Numbered from the stretch's first letter, positions 11,166-23,036 are shown. The stretch is DNA of 64,000 nucleotides from Gigantopelta aegis (GCF_016097555.1 NC_054706.1:50113513-50177512), one strand, 5' to 3'. Translations and numbers: made by a program. Notes: generated by a model not told the origin, from the sequence alone.

Positions 11166-11281
11166 TTTACATATTAAATGCAGGTTTAAAAAAAAAAATC
11201 ATTACTTATTTTTTCGTAAGTACGAAATTATGGGAAGGTAACATTTAGTTTGGTGACCAAAAACAATTCACTTAAAAAAAC

Positions 11282-11513
11282 CTATTACCTGTGGATCTGA
11301 GAGCCAACCGTTGGAGGTCATATCCAGTTGATCTTTCATCCGACCAATCAAAACTTACAAAATCATGCAAGCGATTTGAAAAGAATTTGAAAACATCCAG
11401 AATTATGCCGAGGGTATACGAAATGCTTCGGGTGAATTATGGATTATGCCAGAAACTAATTTCATTTTAATGTTGACGGAATAAAGACCAGTAGAAATGA
11501 TTTCAGTCAGATT
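11282..11513. mobile_element. Short MULE-family fragment (unit 1)
   Basis: It carries the GTGGATCTGAGAGC start and an ACCAGTAGAAATGATTTCAG end, which resemble the two termini of the complete MULE-like copy at 59286-59822. Confidence 0.5.
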
Positions 11514-11946
11514 TAAAACTAGGGGTAGTCCCTTTAAGGCGTCCTCGCTGTTTCTCATAAATATATTAATGCAGAAATTGTGTCGCTCAAATTACTTGGG
11601 GAAACAGCCTAGGGATGGAATATTTAATTAAAAGGAAAGAGGGAAAACAGCAAGTAATTAAGACACTTTAATATTTAAAAGTTAGTTTGTTTTGTGTAAA
11701 GACACCACTAGAGCACATTGGTTTATTAATCATCGGCTAGTAGATGTAAATCATTTGGCAATTCTGATATATAGTCTTAGAGAGGAAACCCGCTACATTT
11801 TCGATTAGAAGCAAGGGGTATTTTAGAGAGATAGAGAGAGACAGACACAAAAAGACAGACAGAAAGAAAGAGAGATGAAAAAAATCAAATTTATTGAGTA
11901 ATCTATTTGAAGTAAAAGTTAGCATTAAAAAAGTCAAAATAATTAA

Positions 11947-12200
11947 CAATCTAATTAAAATTAACTCCACTATTACATGTGGATCTAACAGCAGCCCGTT
12001 GGAGCTCATGTCCAGTTGACCTTTCATTCGACAAATCAAAACCTTACTTGCAAAATCATGCCAGTGATTTGAAAAGAATTTGAAAATATTCGGGATTATG
12101 CCGAGGGTATACGAAATGATTCGCGTGAATTATGAAGTATGCCGGAAAGTAATTTTAATATAAAATTTTATATAAAATTCGTTTCAAGACGAAAAAAACC
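11947..12200. mobile_element. MULE-family left end, truncated
   Basis: It starts with CAATCTAATTAAAATTA and continues with GGATCTAACAGCAGCCCGTT, matching the left end of the copy at 59286. No matching right end was found, and unit 2 lacks it, so it inserted or survived in unit 1 only. Confidence 0.55.
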
Positions 12201-13631
12201 CGTGATGGCATAGCCATAAAATCTGTTTATACATGTACTATTATCCTGTTCGATTATTTAGACCCAAAGTTTTTTGCAAATGTTACGTTTATTTCCTATT
12301 CGATATTTGTTTTCTTTGCATTTACATGAAAACAAACCCAAACCCCGACAGGTGTTATATACAAATCATCATATAAAATGCACGAAGTTGACTTAATTCC
12401 ACTTTTTAAAAATCTCTGTGTCTTTTGAATGCACGTTATTTCTCCTATAAATAACTAAGGACATTTGCATATCAAAACATTGGGATCTGAGGCTACGTGA
12501 AGGCCATTATAGCTTGTTTCACTAAATCAAGGTTATTATTGTTTTGCAGTGTGTAACAGCATTGTCTAATCTTTCCGTTAAACATAGATGTAAACAAACA
12601 GAACATGTTACCCTTTCTTGTAGGTGCATTATATTTAATAAATTTAGCTAATGTATTATGTATTTTTATTTTATTATATCAATTATATATTAGCATACCA
12701 TACCTAACCTAACACAACTGAGGTGTAGCACAGTAATAAACACATATCACCTCACACACCGTGAGAGACCTTTTGTACTACATAGACGTAACTCACATTG
12801 AGGTTTAGGAAACTATCCCACCGCGGCGAAAGAATATAGGAGTATGTCTTTTACGCTTCACTAGGTTTTTTTAAAATTCGCTTGACATTTGGGGGCATTT
12901 GTTCGTCATTGTCACTTTCAAATGTTCATAAGGCATGCACATCTTCGTGGGTATATCTTCAAGTTAAATAGGCAATACTAAATATATTGCAAATGTGTAA
13001 TTTGTTTTACTATTTTTTTATTGAGACATATTGAAATATCATAATAAATATATAACTTTGGAATCAGAAATACACATTATATGTATGTAATGTCAGTTAC
13101 GGAGAGTGGAATTTGTGTGACATAACTTGGTTTTATTGCAAAATACAGCTTTAAATATGAACATTATTTTGGACATGTGTTGCCTGGACTCCTCTTCCTA
13201 TACAAGCAATCGCTTTTTTAAAATGTTGTTGGTTTTTTCTCTTTTTCTTTAATATATCACAATAAGTAATGCTGAAAAAATTGTAACAAGTTGTGTGTTG
13301 TTTTTTGTCTTTCTTTATTTCTTTCTTTCTTCTAAACGCATTTTATTACATATTTTCCCCGATTTGAACAATTTCTTACAATTGTTACCAGCATGTCAGC
13401 AAATCCTGAGTTTGATGTTTCTGACTAACGGTTTTGTTTTGTTTTTTGTTTGTTTTTTGTTTTTGTTTTGTGTTTTGTTCTTTTTTTCTTTAATTCTTTT
13501 TTGTTTTTGGGGGAGTTTTGGGGTGTGACGGGGTCATTAAAATTACATATTAAATGCGGGTTTAAAAAAAATAATCATTACTTATTTTTCCGTAAGTACG
13601 AAATTATGGGAAGGTAATATTTAGTTTGGTG

Positions 13632-13887
13632 ACCATATTACCTGTGGATCTGAGAGCATCCCTTTGGAGCTCATTTCCAGCTGACCTTTCATTCAACCAA
13701 TCAAAACTTACTTGCAAAATCATGCAAGCGATTTGAAAAGAATTTGAAAACATTCGGAATTATGCCGAGGGTATACGAAATGCTTCGGGTGAATTACGGA
13801 TTATGCTGGAACCTAATTTCATTTTAATGTTGATCTTCGTTTCAAGACGGAATAAAAACCAGTAGAAATGATTTCAGCCAGATTTAA
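13632..13887. mobile_element. Short MULE-family fragment (unit 2)
   Basis: Paralogue of the fragment at 11282-11513, carried by the duplication. Confidence 0.5.
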
Positions 13888-14815
13888 AACCAGGGATAGT
13901 CCCTTTTAAGGCGTCCTCGCTGTTTCTCATAAATATTTTGCAAAATATATTAATGCAGAATTTTTGTCGCTCAAAAAGGGAGTAATCTACAAAGATGCCT
14001 CCCCTTTTAAAAATTATTTGGGGAAACAGCCTAGGGATAGAGTATTTATTTAAAAGGAAAGAGGGAAAACAGCAAGTAATTAAGACACTTTAATATTTAA
14101 AAGTTACAGTTTGTTTTGTGTAAAGACACCACTAGAGCACATTGGTTTATTAATCATCGGCTATTAGATGTAAAACATTTGGTAATTCTGACATATAGTC
14201 TTAGAGAGGAAACCCGCTACATTTTCGATTAGATGCAAGGGGTATTTTATATGCAACATCCCACAGACAGGATAACTGTACATGAAAATTAAATGGTTGT
14301 CTTGTTTTTATCGTTTACGAGAGAAACAGAGACAGACAGAGAGATGAAGACAGAGAGACAGACAAATAGACAGATAGAGAGAGACAGACAGAAAAAGACA
14401 GAAAGAAAGAGAGATGAAAAAATAATAATTTATTGAGCAATCTATTTCAAGTAAAAATTAACATTAAAAAAAGTCAAAATAATAAATGTAGGAGAGACTT
14501 TTTATACTACATAGACGTAACTCACATTGAGGGTTAGGAAACTAACCCACCGCGGCGTAAAAAAGATTGGAGTATGTATTTTACGCTTCACTGGGAATCT
14601 CTTGCTACCAAGCTCTATGGCAACAAAGTGGACCTAGAGATGACGATGCTCTTCATCGTATGATCAAATTTAAAAGTACAGTCTGCGGACGCAAAGAAGA
14701 AAGAAGAAGAAGACTGGGGTTTTTTTAATTCACTTGACATTTGGGGGCATTTGTTCAGCATTGTCACTTTCGAATGTTCATAAGGCATGCACATCTACGT
14801 GGGTATATCTTCAAG

Positions 14816-16007
14816 TTAAAGGGACTGAGTTTGCTGCAATTTTAAAGATGTTATCAACTAACAGAAACTTTTTAAAGTCGCACACCCTAGTTTCAGCCCG
14901 CGAAAATTAATTATAATTCTGGTTAATCTACAAACCTGTAACACACTTAGATCACGTTTTTATAAAATGGAGTAAAAAAAGAAGGTTTTATATCGATAAA
15001 TACCATGGGAATCCCCGTGACTCAATTACTTGAAATAATTTTGAAAGTTAGTATTCTGATGTCACCGGTAGATGTCGCTCGAAGTACAGAAATGCCTATG
15101 TCACGACAAATTTCCCAGAGTGCACACAGACTTGGGGTGCGTTCCTTTCACCTCTCCTGGGAATGTTCCAACTGTTCTGTTCTCTCCAGATATCGTAAGA
15201 CTTATTGGTTTTAAGGGTTTGTAACGTTTTGTATTGAGATACTTACTTGTCTGAACTTTATTGTTAATGAAAATGTGCACGAACTGTGAAGAAAAACCTC
15301 ACAAATGAACGACAAGCAAACGACAACAAATCGGATGTTGATTGCGCGAACCGTGCACGAGAAAACAAACCGAACCAAAATGATAACGGTCACGTGGTAT
15401 ACCAACATCTGTGACGTTGAAACGGGAAGATCCCCTCTAAAAATGGATTGGACCTCGTTTGATCAACGGTTTTTTCTCAGTGGCGCGTGCGTTTTTAAGA
15501 AATACAAAAAATGCATTTCGTGGTATTACAAACATCAGGATTACCAGGATTACCAAAAAACACTTCAGGAGAATGGAAATGTATATTCTAAATAATAAAA
15601 TGTAAGTAAAGTGTAATTTTATTTGTGAGAAAATGGGTTTAATAGCGAAAAACAACGGCGTAATGGTTAACAACTAGGGCGTGTCCCTTTAACGACTGTA
15701 ATTACATATCAAATAAATTTTTCTGCATAAACTATTATTGACTGTATATTAAACGTGTTTTTGATTCGTTTTAATATTTGTACTAGGTTACATTTCATTT
15801 TATTTCCTAAAATATATTTTTTCGTACGTTGAAGACAAAATCCAGTTTGGGCTTTTTACAAATATTAAGTCGACCTGAAACACATTGAATATACAGACAT
15901 CGATATTCTAAACAAGAACATATATTTAATATGTAAGTTTAATCGTAGAAATAGTTTATTAGTCGGAAACATCTTACAATGCAGCAAACTCAGGAAAGTC
16001 CCTTTAA
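14816..16007. mobile_element. TTAA MITE, type A, interrupted by type B
   Basis: The ends are TTAAAGGGACTGAGTTTGC and the complement of TTTAAAGGGACTTTCCTGAG. TTAA is present at both borders. The paralogous position in unit 1 (12964-12967) has a single TTAA, i.e. the empty site. TTAA target choice fits the piggyBac superfamily. No transposase is encoded. Confidence 0.85.
14872..15692. mobile_element. TTAA MITE, type B, nested in type A
   Basis: TIR-like ends ...CACACCCTAGTT and AACTAGGGCGTGTCCCTTTAA, with TTAA at both borders (14872-14875 and 15689-15692). About 820 bp with no transposase. A second long copy lies inverted at 24584-25440, and shorter relatives lie at 16855 and 43712. Confidence 0.85.
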
Positions 16008-16455
16008 ATAGACAATACTAAATATATTGCAAATGTGTAATTTGTTTGGGAGTTTTTATTTTTTTTATTGAGACATATTGAAATATCATAATAAATATAT
16101 AACTTTGGAATCAGAAATACACATTATATGTATGTAATGTCAGTTACGGAGAGTGGAATTTGTGTGACATAACTTGGTTTATTGCAAAATACAGCTTTAA
16201 ATATGAAAATTATTTTGGACGTGTTGCCTGGACTCCTCTTCCTATACAAGCAATCGCTTTTTTAAAATGTTGTTGGGTTTTTTCTCTTTTTCTTTAATAT
16301 ACCACAATAAGTAATGCTGAAAAAATTGTGACAAGTTGTGTGTTGCTTTTTGTCTTTCTTTCTTTATTTCTTTCTGTTTTCTAAACGCATTTTATTACAT
16401 ATTTTCCCCGATTTGAACAATATCTTCTTTCAGAATTTACAATTGTTACCAGTAT

Positions 16456-16854
16456 GTGATTTGTCCGTATGCTTAAAATATGACATATGGCATTTCCAAA
16501 GAAAATATCAGTGAAATAATCATTGCGTTATTTATGCCTCTCAGTGTGTTTATATGTGAGATTCAGTATTAAAATACAAGTCTAAAACAGTTTAGCTTTA
16601 AGCACAGTGACGATGAATAAAATATTTACATCGAGATAAAATTCAAATTCCTATTGATTACACTATCATCTGTTTTCTGGTGAAACAAAAGAATAATATT
16701 GCATTGACTTTTTTTTAAATCAAATTTTAATGTTTTGTCCCTGTTTGGTGACTTCCATCATCTTTCTGGTAAACCCATGTTTCCATCCAAAAGTTAAGAC
16801 AGTTAAACCCCAATGCCATAGTTTCTAATCTATAGCAATCGATCATATTCAAGT
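16456..16854. other. AT-rich stretch, nothing recognised
   Basis: No gene or identifiable repeat seen between the duplication and the next TTAA MITE. Confidence 0.4.
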
Positions 16855-17232
16855 TTAAAGGGACAGACCCTAGTTTCAGCCCATGAAAATTAACACTAAG
16901 TTTAGTTAATCTACAAACCTGTAACATATTTGGATAAAATTACAATTGAGTGAAACATGAGTCTGTGACTTTGAAATAGTGAAATATCCTTTAAAAATAG
17001 ACTAAAACTCGACTCCATAACTGTTACCTCTCAGACGTACGTGCGTTTATAAAAATATAAGAAATGCATTTTATGATATTAAAAACACCAGGATCACCAA
17101 AAACACTTCGAATGTATGGAAATGGTTAATCTAAACAATAAAATCTAAGTAAAGTGTGATTTCAGTTATCAAAAACGCTCTAATAGTCAAAACTATGCCT
17201 TAGTGTTTAAAAACTAGGCTATGTCCCTTTAA
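16855..17232. mobile_element. TTAA MITE, type B short form
   Basis: Ends TTAAAGGGACAGACCCTAGTT-like (18+ bases) and the complementary CTATGTCCCTTTAA. TTAA at both borders. It shares internal stretches such as ATCTACAAACCTGTAACA with the long type-B copies but is only 378 bp. Confidence 0.8.
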
Positions 17233-17885
17233 ACTGATATTCATAAATTCATTAAAGGGTCTAAAATTTTCGTGGAATTGACCACAAACAATATAAAACA
17301 TCACATACCGAGGTTTCTGTCCAGGAATCCCATATCTGAAAGAAAAGAGCGCTCATAATTTCTTGGTTTGCCGCAAACGATCGATAATGAATATGTCTTT
17401 GCTTCCCCGTAGCTAACGAACAAGGTAATATAAGATCTCGTTATCAAGGATTTACCAATCATCAAGAAGAGCGTCACATTTCCACTCAACTGTGAACATA
17501 TTTTAGTCATGAAAGAACGGAGCTAAACCCTGAGTTGATCCTTCAAGTAGGTCATTCGTATCGTGGGTATAGATCATGGATGCATTAGGTTTACGTACAC
17601 CATCCTCACACCTCCACATTGTGCTTTTTTTCGGGGTTTTTTTTTTTAGAAACCCTAGTATGTCCCGAACTTTAAACAAACTGGTAAAAAAAATATTTTT
17701 AAGTGGAATCCACTACTCATTTGTGACCAATATTGGAGGGTACCTTAGAAAACGGTTTGTTTTTTTCGTTGACGTCATGCCATAATCTGTACCCTACAAA
17801 ATGTAATGCTGTACATTAAAATATTCACAGTGGCTTGTATAATATATTAAACCAAATCTTTGATCTACTGGTCCATATGACATTA
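17233..17885. other. No convincing gene
   Basis: A 69-codon minus-strand frame at 17510-17301 contains a possible acceptor and donor around GGATTCCTGGACAG (about 17310-17340), but it matches no recognisable protein. The rest is AT-rich. Confidence 0.35.
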
Positions 17886-18230
17886 GGGCTTCTAGAATTT
17901 TTATAAAATCCACTAGCCATGGGATCAGTGATTTAAAAAATTTAATAGCCATGATTAAAAATTCACTAGCCCTACTTTACTTTAAGTTAGTACAATTTTA
18001 CTAAGTAATAGTAGTAATCAGATATGTTACCTAAAGAGGGAAATATGTTTTTAAACGCTAACATTGCGGGTTGGGGTTGGGGCAGGAAATTCATATTTAC
18101 AAAATATACTTAACTGCAACATTTGACCTGTTTTTACTAGCCGTCGGGCATGGCAATTACTTATTTACTAGCCCAATATTGCATATCACTAGTCATGGGA
18201 GTGGGGCTACCATAATCTAAAAGCCCTGTG
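17886..18230. mobile_element. TIR-type repeat with AGGGCTTCTAGA end
   Basis: The left end AGGGCTTCTAGAATTTT is roughly mirrored by CTAAAAGCCCTG on the right. Internal CACTAGCCATGGGATCAGTG recurs in opposite orientation at 42560-42775, where it has expanded into a tandem array. The flanking 6-8 bp duplication is imperfect. Confidence 0.55.
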
Positions 18231-19560
18231 GCATGGTTTAACGTAGGATAAACACTAAATACCTATGAGTAAGCCATCATTAAATGGCCATACTTCTCCA
18301 TTGCGTATACTTCTCCATTGCGTATCCCCTCTCTCTTTGAGAATGGCCAATACAGCACAAATCCCCTTGTTTTCTTCGAGATGCAATTGAAATTTTGAGT
18401 AAAAGTCCATATCTATCTGTGGTATTTGTATTTTTGCACAGTGCTTTACACTGTTTTTATTTATATCTTGAATTTTTATATTGATGTTGATCATCACTTT
18501 ATTTGTTTGCATTACATAGTTTGACACCCAATAGCCGATGTAGTTTTCGAGCTGGGGTGTCGTTAAACATTCATTCATTCATTCATTCGATTGCGTATTT
18601 TCTTTTTCACAAGAACACATCAAATGTCGGTCATCTGTTTGCTAGTTTTGCATTGTGTACACTATCGTAGCTTTCGTTTGACATCAATACCATCACCGTG
18701 GCGTTAAAAATAAACAAGATGTGTTTCAAGCATGATAGGGGTTTGTTGAATTTTAATGTCGTAATCCTAAATATCGGTTTTAGATTTGGCTCGTTTTTAA
18801 GGAAACTGGTCTTTATTTTAATGTTTGAAGCGGATTCTAAATTAATTTTCCCCAAGGAATTCGATGGTGCCATTTGATCAAGTGTGCCTAACATGAACTC
18901 TTAGCCACCCTCTCATCCACCCCCACCCCCACCCACCCCCACCCTCTCCCCCCAATCACATGTATTTGAAAACCTATTGATATATGTAAAGGCTGGTCGA
19001 TTTTTGTGTCAATTTATGTCAGTGTATGGAATGGCAATTCGATTATGCAATCTTCAGAATCAAAGATGACCGCCATATTACTTCACATTCATAATGGCCG
19101 CCAAACTCGTAAAATATTTTGATGTGTTCACTAAATTTCAAACCCCCATAATATCTTTGGTTTTTATTTTGTATATGTATTGCAACAGATTTGTAACAGG
19201 CAATGTGATATGCACAATGGAACTGAACAATTACTAAAATGGCCATCTCAAGGACAAAATTGCCACCTACCAACAATTTGGTCACCAAGCCAACAATTAA
19301 TCATCACTGCAACAAATATTTCAGCACCCACTGATTTGAGCAGAAATGTATCAAACTTCTGCTGACTCGGATGACTACGCTCTTAACAAAATAGACCCTG
19401 ACAACGAGACCGGAAGTGGGGTATAGTAAGGAGATAACCAGTGGAGTGTTCTTATATGTTACACTACAATAATGCGATAATGTGGAACAATGTTATAAAC
19501 ATAAATATATTAAATTTAGTCACACCATCTTCGCTATTCTTCATCGTTTTAGCTACTAAT
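18231..19560. other. Intergenic or intronic DNA with a SINE tail and C-rich run
   Basis: A minus-strand SINE-like tail (AACGACACCCCAGCTCGAAA, ATTCATTC repeats) lies at about 18440-18590, with a relative at 60930-60980. A CCCCCACCC run spans about 18912-18950. No gene recognised. Confidence 0.4.
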
Positions 19561-19562
19561 CA

Positions 19563-20233
19563 TCACTCAAGAGCGTCATCCGAGTCCGATATGTAATCTT
19601 CAGTATCAAACAGGAATTGTACTGAATCGTCTGACCAACTTGGTATGCTAGCTGTACCATCATACGAAATGGGGTTGCCTCTACCATGATCACTCTTCCA
19701 GCCATGGCCATTGCAGGGGCGTAGGCTGGGGGGGAGGGGGTTCTGGGGGTTCGGACGAAACACACACACACACACACACACACCACACACACACCCCTGA
19801 AGCAAATGGTTCGCTTTCAGAACTAAAGCATACAGGTTTATACATATGGAGTTTCTGGTGGTGCAAAAACAAAATAGAAAAAGGTCCACTTGGTTCATAT
19901 TCGACACCCCCCCCCCCCCCGGTCCAGATCACGCTACGCCCCTGCATTGGGATCTAAATCGGTCTGCGTTGGGTTTAAACAATTAATCATATTATGTGGG
20001 ACAGAACGCATGCCTTGAGTGGCATATTTCAGGGAGCTTTTATCTGGAGGCAAAGGCTTCAGTGTGTGGGCTGTGAATTGCCTCTCTATGCCATGGAAAG
20101 GTATGGCATATCGATTCTCATCAGATTTGTTTTGCCATTTGGATGCTGATGTTCCTTTTCGGAGGTACAAGGAAAACAAGGATTTAGTAGCATGAAATAG
20201 TATGCGTGTGTAAACGTAAGTTAGTATCATCAA
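19563..20233 (-). other. Unassigned coding-like stretch, interrupted by a small TIR element
   Basis: The minus strand has long open stretches on both sides of the insertion at 19714-19944. The upstream side includes NRYAIPFHGIERQF and PLPPDKSSLKYATQGMRS. The downstream side includes SIPSWSDDSVQFLF and ends DSDDALE-stop at 19563. The composition looks protein-like (balanced charged and aromatic residues, acidic C terminus). I do not recognise a family and cannot exclude chance or transposon origin. No clear splice acceptor was identified. Confidence 0.3.
19714..19944. mobile_element. 231-bp TIR element with 5-bp target duplication
   Basis: It starts CAGGGGCGTAG and ends CTACGCCCCTG, flanked on both sides by CATTG (19709-19713 and 19945-19949). 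The interior is G/C homopolymer and a (CA)n run. It resembles short hAT-like elements by its CAGGGGCGTAG terminus, although 5 bp is short for hAT. Confidence 0.7.
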
Positions 20234-21227
20234 CTACGATAAACGTGCCAGTATGTCCCAAAGAAGCATAGGCAGCATGCAGTAGGGCCTACTAACCTTT
20301 GGTCCTGCTCTTTATGGAAAGAACAGAGGTTTGGAATGTATGTACCTGGACCACATTCATTTGTAAACAGATGTCGATATCTACAGTGGGTACTCGTTGT
20401 GATACAAATGTTCTTATTGATATGTGAAAGACCAGACAACAAAATTAATAGTCAGAAAAAAATAGTATTTTTGTTAGCTGGCAGAATTAGTAAAAACGTT
20501 TCCCCATTCTCACACTTTGACAAAACGACTAAGATCACAGATTCTTCATTCCCTACCTTTATCTGACCGCTATTTGGACAAGTACAACTGCCCCCTCTGA
20601 ACAATAGTGTCCTCTCTTAAAATAAACTAAATTATTAACAACTGACCCCGTTTTGTTTGATTTCAACTTGGTTTCTCTGCTAAATATTTACTTAAGGTTC
20701 AAACACACTGTTCTTCAACACGTATTTGAATGTGAATATATGCTTCATAATATTGTAATAAACCGAAGGAAGAAAAGAAATACCAGACAACCATACGTTT
20801 GACATCGGCTGTTGCAGCTCTGACTAGTTTGTACATCACAGCACGACATGTAATTAAAATGACAGTCAATAAAATAGCGTACTTGTTACCTTTCAATGTG
20901 CACCTGATTTACTTTCGCCGAATAGGATACACTGCGCCTTACCTAGGTAAATGAAGGCCGTCGAACCTGTATTAAAAGACAGAGAATAATGGCGAAATTC
21001 TGCATTAAAAAACCCCTCCTAAAACTCCTAATTTCTGTTAGGAACAGGATAGAATAACATATTAACGTGCCTATATCCCATTAAGGTCCAAGCACTGTTA
21101 GCAATGACATGTCGACTTTTATGTTGTATTGTATTATTACTTTATATTCTATTACTGCGTGCATAACATTTAACCGATAGGCTATCTTGCCATTTGTTTG
21201 GCCGAAAATATATCTGCACAAGTAGTT
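20234..21227. other. No gene recognised
   Basis: Short open frames only (e.g. a 65-codon minus-strand frame at 20896-20699) with no recognisable motif. Confidence 0.4.
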
Positions 21228-21478
21228 TGATTTCATTTCAACTTATTTTCGTGCTTATATCCAGTTAAGGTTCGGCTATCTGGGCTGTCTGTCCAGGACA
21301 TTCAGTTAGTTGTTAGTTGGTTAGTGGTTAGTGAGAGAGAAGAGGGTGTAGTGGCCTTACACCTACCCATTGAGCCCTTAAGAACTCGCTCTGGGTTGGA
21401 GCCGGTGCCGGGCTGCGAACCCTGTACCTACCAGTCTGTAGTCCGATGGCTTAACCACTGCGCCACCGAGGCCGGTTC
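21228..21478 (-). mobile_element. tRNA-derived SINE, family T
   Basis: On the minus strand it begins with a tRNA-like head: GCGCAGTGGTTAAGCCATCGG (first 20 bases count as the A-box region), then GGGTTCGCAGCCC as B box. The body is CTCTCTCACTAACCACTAAC-like. Further copies lie at 44940-45223 and 52076-52215. Confidence 0.75.
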
Positions 21479-21724
21479 ATGGGCTACTCTTTTCTATTAG
21501 CAGCAAGGGATCTTTTATATGCACCATTAGGGTCTCCACGAGTACACGAGTCCGGGCCGAGTCTAGCGAGACTCGAGTCTGTTCAAAGGACTCGAGTACC
21601 CGTGCAAAGATGAGCACTCTCATTTAATTCTATTATTTATGTAATTTTGCCATATTATGCTTGACGCCAGTTACATTATAGAGCTATGAAACATTGAGTA
21701 AAAACAAAAGTTGAATGTATGGGA

Positions 21725-22040
21725 AAGAAAGAAAGAAATGTTTTATTTAACGACGCACTCAGCACATTTTATTTACGGTTATATGGCGTCAGACATATGG
21801 TTACGGACCACACAGATTTTGAGAGGAAAACCACTGTCGCCACTACATGGCAGGATAGCACAAACTATGGCCTTTGTTGAACCAGTTATGGATCACTGGT
21901 CGGTGCAAGTGGTTTACATCTACCCACTGAGCCTTGAGTCGGTATCTGGATTAAAAATCTCATGCCTCGATTGGGATCCGAACCCAGTACCTACCAGCCT
22001 GTTGACCGATGGCCTAACCACGACGCCACCGAGGCCGGTT
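21725..22040 (-). mobile_element. tRNA-derived SINE, family V
   Basis: Minus-strand head CCGGCCTCGGTGGCGTCGTG and B box GGGTTCGGATCCC. It has a long body and an AACATTTCTTTCTTTC tail. Family V is the most abundant SINE in the window. Confidence 0.85.
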
Positions 22041-22069
22041 ATATAGACTAAGAAACCAAAACTATATAT

Positions 22070-22560
22070 CTATTCCGTTTGCCATAACTAATATATTAAA
22101 ACTACCCTTTTTTCATTCGTCTATTGATCAGTGGAACACCTTGCCATGAGAAATTAGAAACTGTGAGCAAATTTCAACCTTTAAACAAAGCAGTTGCACC
22201 TGAAGGTTACAAGGTGCCTCCGTTCCACTTATGTGAAAATCGAAAGGAAAATATCTTACATACGGCAAATCATACATCAGGCAGGCTTGTAGTATCTTAA
22301 ATGCTGATTTATATCGCTGTGGATTAGTTACAGATCCATCCTGCAAATGTGGGTATGATTATAAGAGCAGCTTCCATTACTTCTTTCAGTGTAAACTTTA
22401 TACCCAGCAAAGACAACATCTATTAGACTCTTTGAGTATATTTGTACCAATAAACCTCCAGTTAGTACTAAACGGTAGAACCACATTAAGTGACGACACA
22501 AACAAGCAAATATTTCATTATGTTCAATAATACATTAAACAAACAGAAAGATTAAATAAA
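22070..22560 (+). mobile_element. 3' end of a second LINE
   Basis: A plus-strand frame carries a typical LINE C-terminal zinc-finger-like block (SILNADLYRCGLVTDPSCKC, HYFFQCKLY, QRQHLL). An A-rich, TAAATAAA-type 3' tail follows. Upstream parts are absent, so this is a dead 5'-truncated copy. Confidence 0.75.
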
Positions 22561-22654
22561 TAAAATAGTGTTTAATAAATGATTAGATAAATAAATTATG
22601 GCTCGATAAAAATATATAAAAATGTACGGAACTTATCGACTATCCCACGTCAAA

Positions 22655-23036
22655 AGAAAGAAATGTTTTATTTAACGACGCACACAACACATTTTATTTA
22701 CGGTTATATGGCGTCAGACATATGGTTAAGGACCACACAGATTTTGAGAGGAAATCCGCTGTCGCCACTACATGAGCTACTCTTTCCAATTAGCAGCAAG
22801 GGATCTTTTATTTGCGCTTCCCACAGGCAGGATAGCACAAACCATGGCCTTTGTTAAACCAGTTATGGATCACTGGTCGGCGCAAGGTTTACACCTACCC
22901 ACTGAGCCTTGCGGAGCACTCACTCAGGGTTTGGAGTCGGTATCTGGATTTAAAATCCCATGCCTCGACTGGGATCCGAACCCAGTACCTACCAGCCTGT
23001 AGACCGATGGCCTAACCACGACGCCACCGAGGCCGA
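22655..23036 (-). mobile_element. SINE family V with 14-bp target duplication
   Basis: Full-length-looking copy. Its flanks TATCCCACGTCAAA at 22641-22654 and 23037-23050 are identical, a clean retroposition footprint and evidence of fairly recent activity. Confidence 0.92.

Larger units (their letters stand above)
10957..13400. repeat. Tandem segmental duplication, unit 1
   Basis: It begins with CCTGAGTTTGATGTTTCTGA and ends where the same phrase restarts at about 13401. It shares with unit 2 a T/G-rich tract, a MULE fragment, a SINE tail, a GACA-rich run, the CATAGACGTAACTCACATTG block and an AT-rich end. Compared with unit 2 it has an extra ~0.8 kb after 11940 and lacks the TTAA MITE (empty site at 12964-12967). 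Confidence 0.8.
13401..16455. repeat. Tandem segmental duplication, unit 2
   Basis: Second copy of the 10957-13400 unit. It is enlarged by a 1.19-kb nested TTAA-MITE insertion and by a ~120-bp insertion with a GAA-rich end at about 14600-14720. Shared stretches are visually about 90% identical (not computed). Confidence 0.8.

Noticed and set aside
15005-15595. Open frames at 15.0-15.6 kb and 24.6-25.3 kb
   Set aside because: They lie inside type-B TTAA MITEs. The frame is not preserved between the two copies, so they are not proteins.
17301-17510. Small exon around GGATTCCTGGACAG with acceptor and donor as 5' exon of the transporter gene
   Set aside because: Its donor phase (1) does not fit the phase-0 start at 10593, and it lies beyond the segmental duplication.
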